Shown: positions 1 to 5,063 of the stretch, one piece after another
How the letters are laid out: every line of letters begins with the position of its first letter
Position numbering within the stretch: position 1 is the stretch's first letter
Assembly: GCA_027348355.1 (NCBI GenBank)
Contig: DAIEPN010000020.1
Location: 1 to 5,063 of the forward strand
Direction: 5' to 3'
Length of the DNA: 5,063 nucleotides
Source of the DNA: Chlamydiota bacterium
GTDB taxonomy: Bacteria > Chlamydiota > Chlamydiia > Chlamydiales > Rhabdochlamydiaceae
The notes under the pieces: model-generated
Databases searched by the model: none
What the model was told of the DNA's origin: nothing
What the model saw: only the letters and a program-made list of their open reading frames with translations
Position numbers and translations under genes: made by a program

Positions 1-87
1 CAAGGGTCTTTGCCCTCACTTTTCTTTGTAAGATTCAACTTTTTCGTGAATTCTTTCGAAGATGTGCAACAACATACCTAAATTGGC

Positions 88-119
88 AGATTTCTTGCAA
101 TCTTTTTTGATTTTTTTTT
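88..119 (+). terminator. Weak hairpin plus long T-tract, possible terminator
   Basis: A 5-bp stem (AGATT at 88-92, AATCT at 99-103) with a 6-base loop is followed at once by a T-run, a GA interruption and nine more T (111-119). This is the shape of a factor-independent terminator read rightwards, which would suit a plus-strand gene arriving from the left and facing the end of nhaD. The stem is short and AT-rich, so it would be weak. No rightward gene is established in the first 80 bases: frame 1 is open from base 1 to a TAA at 79-81, but its phenylalanine-rich translation does not look like a recognisable protein end. Read leftwards, the tract offers nhaD no T-run after the stem. Confidence 0.22.
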
Positions 120-122
120 ATT

Positions 123-1412
123 TTAAGCGAAAAAAGAATCAATAAGAAGGTAGGCTCCCATCCCTGCTAAATACCCTACAAAGACAGGTAGAGAGAATTT
201 TTTAAAATAGGAAACAAAGTCCACTTTTTCCATGCCCATAAGAGCAATTCCTGAAGAAGATCCAATAATTAAAATACTTCCTCCGGTACCTGCAGCATAA
301 GCAATCATGTGCCATAGTGGAATATCTGCAGGAAAAGTTTCTAAAGGATACATCCCAATAGTTGCAGCAACAAGAGGAACGTTATCTATGATAGCAGAAA
401 ATATCCCGATTAAAGTTGCAATTGCTGCGGTACTCTGTACGTTTTGATCAAGCCACATTGCAGCCGTATTCAAAATCCCTGCGCTTTGCAAAGAACTTAC
501 GCAAAGTAAAATCCCTAAAAAGAACAAAAGGGATGCGGTATCGATCTTGGTTAAAATATGGGGAACACGCAAATGTTCACGAATCTCACTTGAATGATGA
601 AGAGCATCTGTCAAAAGCCAAAGAACGGCAAGGCCCATAATCATCGCCATAAACGGAGGCATTCCTGTTACCGCCTTAAAAGCAGGAACGGAAATTAATG
701 ATCCCACCCCTAAAAAGAAAATAAGTCTTGCATGAGGCTCTTCCTTCACTGAAGCGGGGTCGATCTTGGGCTTTTTATATTTTCCTTTCATCCCATAATT
801 AAAAATCAAAAGAGGGACAACCATCGAAACCAAGCTTGGCAAGAAGAGTGTTTTCATAATCGCAAGCGAAGTTACTCTATCGCTGATCCAAAGCATGGTC
901 GTCGTCACATCTCCCATTGGCGTCCAAGCCCCACCGGAATTTGCGGCAATGATAACCATACAAGCAGGCAGAAACCTCTCTTCTTTATCAGGAATTAACT
1001 TCCGTAGAAGCGATACCATCAAAATCGTCGTTGTTAAGTTGTCTAGGACAGCGGATAGAAAAAAAGAGGCGAAAGAAACAAACCAGAGCATTTTTCTCTT
1101 CGAAGTCGTTTGTATCAAGTCCGTAACAATCTTAAACCCTTTATGGGAATCGATAATTTCCACAAGCGTCATCGCCGACATCAAGAAAAAGATAATTTGG
1201 GAGATATCAGATAAGTGAGAAGAAAGCTCCTGAAGATCGTGTTTCAATGCATCCGGCCCATATACGAAATAAATGCCCCACAAAATTACTGAAACAAATA
1301 AAGCTACTGCCGTTTTATTAACTTTTAGATAATACTCAAAAACAATCGCTAAATAGCCAAGAAAAAAAACAATAACAAGAAAAGTTAAATAATCTAAACC
1401 CCATACTATCAT
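123..1412 (-). CDS. nhaD: NhaD-family Na+/H+ antiporter
   Basis: A 429-residue inner-membrane protein of the ArsB/NhaD ion-transporter superfamily, expected to exchange Na+ (or Li+) for H+. Hydrophobic segments run almost the whole length (roughly residues 8-50, 68-88, 107-136, 148-160, 183-206, 228-310, 328-350, 366-395, 405-427), interrupted by basic loops such as 208-216. Family hallmarks are visible: SAVLDNLTTT at 120-129, ANSGGAWTPMGDVTTT at 157-172, and a second, symmetric DN motif, IDNVPLVAA, at 342-350, followed by a glycine/serine-rich stretch at 375-389. The paired DN motifs lie in the re-entrant halves of this fold, and their aspartates are the likely ion-binding residues. Length fits the family and no damage is seen. 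The ATG at 1412 has only a weak GGA (1420-1422) seven bases upstream. kdsD lies upstream on the same strand, 121 bases away, so the two may share a transcript. The family assignment is firm; transport specificity is inferred. Confidence 0.93.
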   Translation of the reverse strand: MIVWGLDYLTFLVIVFFLGYLAIVFEYYLKVNKTAVALFVSVILWGIYFVYGPDALKHDLQELSSHLSDISQIIFFLMSAMTLVEIIDSHKGFKIVTDLIQTTSKRKMLWFVSFASFFLSAVLDNLTTTILMVSLLRKLIPDKEERFLPACMVIIAANSGGAWTPMGDVTTTMLWISDRVTSLAIMKTLFLPSLVSMVVPLLIFNYGMKGKYKKPKIDPASVKEEPHARLIFFLGVGSLISVPAFKAVTGMPPFMAMIMGLAVLWLLTDALHHSSEIREHLRVPHILTKIDTASLLFFLGILLCVSSLQSAGILNTAAMWLDQNVQSTAAIATLIGIFSAIIDNVPLVAATIGMYPLETFPADIPLWHMIAYAAGTGGSILIIGSSSGIALMGMEKVDFVSYFKKFSLPVFVGYLAGMGAYLLIDSFFA

Positions 1413-1478
1413 ATCATGTTCCGATGTAGAGTATTATCAAAATTTGGATTCTATTTTAGAGTCACAATAAGATACATA

Positions 1479-1507
1479 TTTTTTTACAAAAAGATAAAGT
1501 AAAAAAA
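1479..1507. repeat. AT-rich perfect inverted repeat between kdsD and nhaD
   Basis: TTTTTTTAC at 1479-1487 is matched by its exact reverse complement GTAAAAAAA at 1499-1507, leaving an 11-base loop. It lies 26 bases after the kdsD stop codon and 66 bases before the nhaD start. The arms are almost entirely A/T, so the RNA hairpin would be weak, and there is no GC-rich stem of the usual intrinsic-terminator kind. It could be a weak terminator or attenuator, or an accident of base composition. Confidence 0.4.
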
Positions 1508-1533
1508 GAATATCGTGTTTTTGAGATTAAGAT

Positions 1534-2502
1534 TTAGGCAAGGCCTGCTTGAACTATATCGTGCATTCGGATGACTCCAACTGCTTTTTGATCTTCCAAA
1601 ACAGGTAGAACCATAATCCATTTTTTTGGATCCTTTTGCATAAGTTTCTTAGCATCCCATGCTAGACTTCCTCTTTGAATAAAAAGGGCAGAGACTGTCA
1701 TAAGATCGCTCATTTTAGTTTCCATAACAGGGGGGCCTCTTGATTGTAGCGCTCTCCGCAAGTCCCCATCTGTGAAAATTCCTAAAAACCTTTTTTGATT
1801 ATTAACAACAAGCAAACATCCACATTTTTTGTTAGAAAGCTCGACAAGTACATCTACTAGCTTATCATCTGGAGTGCAAAGAGGAATATCCTTCCCTTTG
1901 ATCATGATCTCATCTACCGTCATACTCATTTTCTTTCCAATATTTCCAGAAGGGTGGTTGAGTGCGTAATCGTCAAGACGAAAGTTTTTTAGTTTCATAA
2001 GAGCTACTGCTAATGCATCGCCAAAAAGCAATTGAATTTCCGTAGAAGTTGTAGGAGCTAAATCAAATGGGCAGAGCTCTTTTTCTAAAGGTAAGCAGAT
2101 GCTAAAATCAGACAATTTAGCCATTCGACTATTTGGTTTAGAGACAATCGACAAGCATTTTGTATTTCTTTTCTTAAAGAAAGGGATCAAATTCAACAAT
2201 TCTTCCGTATCCCCACTTCTACTTAAAAGAATAATTACATCTTTTTCAGTAAGAATACCAATATCGCCATGTAAAAAGTTAGTGGGTGGTAAATGAAGCG
2301 CTTTGGTTCCTGTTGAAATCAAAGTCATCGCAATTTTTTCAGCAACAATTCCACTTTTACCTATTCCTGAAAATACGAGAAGGCCAGGACATTCCAAACA
2401 AATTTTTACAAATTTTTCTACATCCTCCATATTGAGATGAGAGAAAAAATACTGAATATATTTTTCTTGGTCCTGAAAGATTTTTTTTAGCATGTTTACC
2501 AT
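1534..2502 (-). CDS. kdsD: Arabinose-5-phosphate isomerase (KdsD/KpsF/GutQ family)
   Basis: A 322-residue cytoplasmic enzyme expected to convert D-ribulose 5-phosphate to D-arabinose 5-phosphate, the first committed precursor of Kdo in LPS. An N-terminal SIS sugar-phosphate isomerase domain (about 35-170) is followed by two CBS domains (about 196-255 and 263-322). The four residues known to matter in E. coli KdsD (K59, E111, E152, H193) all align here with a constant offset of ten: K49 in GIGKSG, E101 in SRSGDTEE, E142 in KELCP and H183 in LNHPSG. LAPTTST (148-154) and FGDALAVALMK (160-170) are also typical. Length is as expected. Two in-frame starts exist, M1 (2502) and M4 (2493). An in-frame TAG lies seven codons before M1, and neither start has a clear Shine-Dalgarno. 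The name kpsF is used for the chlamydial homologue, and GutQ-like specificity cannot be excluded by sequence. The gene is divergent from icd and lies upstream of nhaD on the same strand. Confidence 0.93.
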   Translation of the reverse strand: MVNMLKKIFQDQEKYIQYFFSHLNMEDVEKFVKICLECPGLLVFSGIGKSGIVAEKIAMTLISTGTKALHLPPTNFLHGDIGILTEKDVIILLSRSGDTEELLNLIPFFKKRNTKCLSIVSKPNSRMAKLSDFSICLPLEKELCPFDLAPTTSTEIQLLFGDALAVALMKLKNFRLDDYALNHPSGNIGKKMSMTVDEIMIKGKDIPLCTPDDKLVDVLVELSNKKCGCLLVVNNQKRFLGIFTDGDLRRALQSRGPPVMETKMSDLMTVSALFIQRGSLAWDAKKLMQKDPKKWIMVLPVLEDQKAVGVIRMHDIVQAGLA

Positions 2503-2573
2503 AGCAACATAAAATTGGATTGATCTCTAGCTAAAAATAATATAAAAGATTGAAATTAACTCGTCTATAGATA

Positions 2574-2590
2574 CCTGTACTCTGTGCAGG
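2574..2590 (+). promoter_or_regulatory. Short GC-containing dyad upstream of icd
   Basis: CCTGTAC (2574-2580) and GTGCAGG (2584-2590) form a 7-bp stem with one G-U wobble in RNA and a 3-base TCT loop, ending 28 bases before the icd start codon. It is the only GC-rich element in an otherwise AT-rich spacer. It could be a leader hairpin in the icd mRNA or a small operator half-site pair overlapping the transcription start. The function is unknown. Confidence 0.35.
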
Positions 2591-2608
2591 ACAAATTATG
2601 TAAAATAA

Positions 2609-2615
2609 GAGAGGA
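2609..2615 (+). promoter_or_regulatory. Shine-Dalgarno site of icd
   Basis: The purine run GAGAGGA ends three bases before the ATG at 2619, a strong match to the anti-Shine-Dalgarno sequence with slightly short spacing. It fixes the icd start, and the encoded N-terminus (VPITVAYGDGIGPE) begins where the family normally begins. The three minus-strand genes show nothing comparable in the visible sequence. Confidence 0.75.
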
Positions 2616-2618
2616 AAA

Positions 2619-4061
2619 ATGCAAACAAAAGTGCCAATTACCGTAGCATATGGAGATGGAATCGGACCTGAGATCATGAAAGCAACGCTTTTTGTTCTTC
2701 AAGAAGCCGGGGCAAATATCGAAATCCATCCTGTAGAAATTGGCGAAAAAATCTACTTACAAGGTAATCCGACGGGGATTGAAGCTCGAACTTGGGATAC
2801 CATTCTAAACACAAAAGCTTTTTTAAAAGCACCTATTACTACCCCTCAAGGAGGTGGGTTTAAAAGCCTAAACGTCACAATTCGTACAGCTCTTGGCCTA
2901 TATGCAAATGTTCGTCCTTGCGTTTCCTATTTCCCTTATATTTTTACTAAACATCCCAAAATGAACGTTGTCATCGTAAGAGAAAACGAAGAGGATCTCT
3001 ATTTAGGAATTGAATATAGACAAACCCCACAGGCTTGTGAATCACTGAAAATCATATCACGCCCAGGAAGTGAAAAAATCATTCGTTACGCTTTTGAATA
3101 CGCACGTCACTATGGAAGAAAAAAAGTGACGTGTTTCACAAAAGACAATATTATGAAATTTTCTGATGGCCTTTTCCATAAAGTCTTTGATGAAATCTCC
3201 CAGCATTACCCAGAAATTGAAAAGGAACATTGGATCGTAGATATTGGAGCTGCAAAGCTTGCGGATACTCCGGAATTATTCGATGTAGTTGTCATGCCCA
3301 ATCTCTACGGGGATATTTTATCAGATGTTGCAGCACAAATTTCTGGATCTGTAGGTATTGCGGGATCAGCGAATATTGGCGATAAGGGGGCGATGTTCGA
3401 AGCTATTCATGGCTCTGCACCAAGAAGAGCTGGTCAAGATGTGGCAAATCCATCCGGGCTTCTCTTAGCTTCCGTGTCCATGCTGGTTCATCTAGGTCAA
3501 ATCGAAATTGCTGAGAGGATCCATAACGCTTGGCTCAAAACAATAGAAGAAGGGATTCATACGTACGATATTTACACAGAAAAAGTCAGCAAACGAAAGG
3601 TGGGAACAAAAGAATTTGGGCAAAGCGTCGTAAAGTTCCTAGGAGAAAAACCGACTCAACTAGGAGCAGCCAACTATCACAGCCACAAAAATGTGATCTC
3701 TCTTCATCAGGAAAAGATAGAGATTGTCCAAAGAGAATTAATAGGTGTGGATGTTTTTGTTTATTTTCCCGATTCTGAAAAAGCCCTGATTCCAAAGGTC
3801 CTTTCTATCCCCTCTTCTAAGTTTTCACTGGATCTCATTAGCAACCGAGGAGTAAGGGTATGGCCTGAAGGAATCCCCGTCACTTTCTGTATTGATCAAT
3901 TCCGATGTCGTTTTGTTGCTAAAAATAAAAAGAGCCCAGTCTCTTCGCAAGAAATTATTACACTTTTGCAAGAAATTGCGCAAAAAGGATTTGATATCAT
4001 CAAAACAGAAAATCTTTACCTTTTTGACGGCAAGCCCGGTTACTCTTCAGCAGAAGGATAG
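2619..4061 (+). CDS. icd: Isocitrate dehydrogenase, Thermus/Rickettsia-type, NADP-dependent
   Basis: A 480-residue cytoplasmic TCA-cycle enzyme that oxidatively decarboxylates isocitrate to 2-oxoglutarate. Residues 1-340 form the isocitrate/isopropylmalate dehydrogenase fold. Substrate-binding residues are S83, N85, R89 and R99 (FKSLNVTIR then YANVRP), R121 and catalytic Y128 (RENEEDLYLG), catalytic K175 (TKDNIMK), and metal-binding D208 plus D232/D236 in NLYGDILSD. The cofactor loop HGSAPRRAGQDVANPSG (264-280) has R269-R270 where NAD enzymes commonly have Asp-Ile, which supports NADP use by inference. Residues about 345-480 are the additional small domain known from Thermus thermophilus isocitrate dehydrogenase: GVDVFV (376-381), ISNRGVRVWP (407-416), FRCRF (428-432) and LFDGKPGY (468-475) match its landmarks as I remember them. 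That domain separates it from isopropylmalate dehydrogenase and from the shorter E. coli-type enzyme. The gene stands alone on the plus strand between two minus-strand genes and is intact. Confidence 0.94.
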   Translation: MQTKVPITVAYGDGIGPEIMKATLFVLQEAGANIEIHPVEIGEKIYLQGNPTGIEARTWDTILNTKAFLKAPITTPQGGGFKSLNVTIRTALGLYANVRPCVSYFPYIFTKHPKMNVVIVRENEEDLYLGIEYRQTPQACESLKIISRPGSEKIIRYAFEYARHYGRKKVTCFTKDNIMKFSDGLFHKVFDEISQHYPEIEKEHWIVDIGAAKLADTPELFDVVVMPNLYGDILSDVAAQISGSVGIAGSANIGDKGAMFEAIHGSAPRRAGQDVANPSGLLLASVSMLVHLGQIEIAERIHNAWLKTIEEGIHTYDIYTEKVSKRKVGTKEFGQSVVKFLGEKPTQLGAANYHSHKNVISLHQEKIEIVQRELIGVDVFVYFPDSEKALIPKVLSIPSSKFSLDLISNRGVRVWPEGIPVTFCIDQFRCRFVAKNKKSPVSSQEIITLLQEIAQKGFDIIKTENLYLFDGKPGYSSAEG

Positions 4062-4062
4062 A

Positions 4063-5063
4063 CTACTCTATAGTTAGATCCGTTTCTAGATGATGTTTTA
4101 GCGATGCTAGGAACTGACAGCCATAAATACCATCTAAAACTCTATGATCAAAAGTGAGAGAAATATTGATCATAGAGCGCACGCCAAAGAGATCATCTTC
4201 AACGACAACAACTTTTTTGTGGATCGCCCCTACCCCCAAAATCGCAACTTCAGGATGTCTAATGATAGGGATCCCCGTCAGAACTCCCGTCATCCCAAAA
4301 TTCGTAATTGTCATGGACCCATCTTTAATATCGTTAAGGGAGAGCCCGTTCGATCTTGCCTTTGTAGATATTTCATGAATACCAAGCGCGATCTTAGGCA
4401 AGCTCATTTGCTGACAATTTTTAAGTACTGGCACCATCAGTCCATCTTTTACATTAACGGCAAAACCCAAATTAATAAATTTTTTTACAACAATTGTATC
4501 TTCTTCTAAAGAAGAGTTAATCAAAGGAAACTCTTGCAATGCTTTGACAAGAGCTCTAGCTATAAAGCTTGTTACGGTAAGCTTCGCCTCATACTTTTTG
4601 AAAAAAGTTTCTTTTTCCTCATACATGACTTTAATGATTTTTGTAACATCGACCTCTGTAATGAGCGTTGCGTGAGGGGCTTCATAAAAGGATTTCACCA
4701 TGTTGTCAGCAATCGCTTTTCTCATGGTGCTCATTTTTACACGTTCAATCTCTTTTACATTTTCCCCGCGATCAAATCCCAAACAGGTTTCGTTTTTTGC
4801 TACACTTGCGCAAGATGATTGTACGAGTTGCGGCTTTTCTAAATACGCTTCAACATCTCTTCTAGTAATTCTTCCGCCCTGTCCTGTCCCAGGAATCTTT
4901 TCCAACTCAGACATGCTAATTCCTTTTTCTCTAGCCAGACGTAGAACAACAGGAGAAAAAAAATCTTGGTTGTCTGAAGATGACTCTTCAGACGCGATCG
5001 CATGTCTTCCAACCGGAACTGAAGCCTCAAATTCTTTTACATCTGAAACTAAAACTGTTGCAA
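4063..5063 (-). CDS. 2-oxo acid dehydrogenase E2 (dihydrolipoamide acyltransferase), 5' end outside window
   Basis: The lipoyl-dependent acyltransferase core of a pyruvate or branched-chain 2-oxo acid dehydrogenase complex, passing an acyl group from lipoamide to CoA. The frame stays open for 49 codons beyond the ATG at 4914 up to the window edge, giving 332 visible residues. The real start and the lipoyl domain with its lysine lie outside. In visible numbering, 1-33 is a Ser/Glu-rich linker. Residues 34-74 are the peripheral subunit-binding domain (FFSPVVLRLAREKGIS, then IPGTGQGGRITRRDVEAYL), which docks E1 or E3. Residues 75-100 are a second linker, and about 102-332 the catalytic domain. 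The catalytic domain shows MRKAIADNM (113-121), MTITNFG (250-256) and the active-site signature DHRVLDG (305-311) with H306 and D310. From memory it resembles chlamydial CT400 (bfmBB/sucB_2), a lone E2 not beside its E1; no E1 or E3 gene is visible here. Substrate class is not settled by sequence. It converges on icd with a one-base gap. Confidence 0.92.
   Translation of the reverse strand, partial: ATVLVSDVKEFEASVPVGRHAIASEESSSDNQDFFSPVVLRLAREKGISMSELEKIPGTGQGGRITRRDVEAYLEKPQLVQSSCASVAKNETCLGFDRGENVKEIERVKMSTMRKAIADNMVKSFYEAPHATLITEVDVTKIIKVMYEEKETFFKKYEAKLTVTSFIARALVKALQEFPLINSSLEEDTIVVKKFINLGFAVNVKDGLMVPVLKNCQQMSLPKIALGIHEISTKARSNGLSLNDIKDGSMTITNFGMTGVLTGIPIIRHPEVAILGVGAIHKKVVVVEDDLFGVRSMINISLTFDHRVLDGIYGCQFLASLKHHLETDLTIE
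4140..4177. repeat. 12-bp perfect inverted repeat within the E2 active-site codons
   Basis: CTCTATGATCAA (4140-4151) is followed after 14 bases by its exact reverse complement TTGATCATAGAG (4166-4177). It begins 78 bases past the icd stop codon, and its left arm encodes part of the E2 DHR active-site motif on the minus strand. In icd read-through RNA it could fold as a 3' hairpin, but no T-run follows on the plus strand. On the minus strand a short TTTT follows. Coding constraint may explain it. Confidence 0.45.
4972..4993. repeat. 9-bp perfect hairpin in the E2 interdomain linker
   Basis: GTCTGAAGA (4972-4980) and its exact reverse complement TCTTCAGAC (4985-4993) enclose a 4-base loop. The stem encodes the Ser/Glu/Asp-rich linker (SEESSSDN) ahead of the subunit-binding domain. 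In the E2 mRNA the stem is followed eight bases later by eight consecutive U (complement of 4956-4963). Confidence 0.5.

Larger units (their letters stand above)
2503..2618. promoter_or_regulatory. Divergent kdsD/icd intergenic region
   Basis: This 116-base gap must carry the 5' signals of kdsD (leftward) and of icd (rightward), unless icd is read from further upstream. It is very AT-rich in the middle (2531-2560). Possible -10-like elements are TATAGAT at 2566-2572 or TAAAAT at 2601-2606 for icd, and TATTAT/TATATT (complement of 2537-2543) for kdsD. None has a convincing -35 partner at 16-18 bases, so no specific promoter is called. The region also contains the dyad at 2574-2590 and the icd ribosome binding site. 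Confidence 0.45.

Noticed and set aside
4..16. AGGG/CCCT hairpin at the left edge as a terminator
   Set aside because: The stem is only 4 bp, there is no adjacent T-run in either direction within the window, and the context to the left is missing.
16..75. 19-codon minus-strand reading frame (starts MLLHIFERIHEK)
   Set aside because: It is lysine/glutamate-rich and looks faintly protein-like, but it is too short to support. It has no ribosome binding site, no recognisable family and no start codon further upstream before a stop.
1..81. Plus-strand frame 1 open from the window edge to a TAA at 79-81, as the 3' end of an upstream gene
   Set aside because: The 26 codons are phenylalanine-rich, as expected from the complement of an A-rich stretch, and match no known protein end. 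It cannot be called without sequence to the left.
895..1218. 107-codon plus-strand reading frame antisense to nhaD
   Set aside because: It overlaps the conserved NhaD core motifs on the opposite strand, has no ribosome binding site and no recognisable protein features.
2619..4061. Isopropylmalate dehydrogenase (leuB) or tartrate dehydrogenase instead of icd
   Set aside because: The isocitrate-specific SLN...R substrate loop and the Thermus-type C-terminal domain of about 135 residues are present. Isopropylmalate dehydrogenases lack both.
4144..4509. 121-codon plus-strand reading frame antisense to E2
   Set aside because: It lies wholly inside the conserved E2 catalytic domain on the other strand and its translation shows no domain. 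It is a shadow frame.
4063..4914. E2 gene starting at the ATG at 4914
   Set aside because: The frame is open for 49 more codons to the window edge, and those codons encode the first half of the subunit-binding domain (SPVVLRLAREKGIS). The methionine is internal, so the gene is a 5'-truncated part of a longer one.

Overview
This is an AT-rich window (roughly 40% G+C by eye) holding four protein genes, three complete and one cut by the right edge. It contains a NhaD-type Na+/H+ antiporter (minus), a KdsD/KpsF arabinose-5-phosphate isomerase with two CBS domains (minus), a Thermus-type NADP isocitrate dehydrogenase with its extra C-terminal domain (plus), and the C-terminal two thirds or more of a 2-oxo acid dehydrogenase E2 acyltransferase (minus). 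No RNA genes, CRISPR arrays, insertion sequences or phage genes were seen.

The best guess for the host is a member of the Chlamydiota outside the family Chlamydiaceae (an amoeba- or arthropod-associated 'environmental' chlamydia). This is inferred from gene content and order. From memory, the kpsF gene and a lone E2 gene are neighbours in Chlamydia (CT399/CT400 of C. trachomatis). Chlamydiaceae lack isocitrate dehydrogenase, whereas environmental chlamydiae keep a full TCA cycle. Here icd sits exactly between the two, on the opposite strand. No species can be named from the sequence alone.

Layout from left to right: 1-122 is non-coding or unassigned, with T-rich tracts and a weak hairpin. 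nhaD occupies 123-1412 and is followed by a 121-base AT-rich spacer that contains an inverted repeat. kdsD occupies 1534-2502 and could be co-transcribed with nhaD, since it lies upstream on the same strand. A 116-base divergent intergenic region holds the start signals for kdsD (leftward) and icd (rightward), plus a short GC-containing dyad. icd occupies 2619-4061 and converges on the E2 gene with one base between the stop codons. The E2 reading frame runs from 4063 to the window edge. The first methionine seen in that frame (4914) is internal to the subunit-binding domain and is not the start.

Functionally the genes serve central carbon flux (isocitrate to 2-oxoglutarate, and acyl-CoA formation by a lipoyl-dependent E2), Kdo supply for LPS (KdsD) and sodium/proton homeostasis (NhaD). 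They are not an obvious single pathway. I found no convincing undescribed system. The items most worth a second look are the position and cofactor loop of icd, the almost zero-gap convergent gene end, and two perfect inverted repeats inside the E2 coding sequence.
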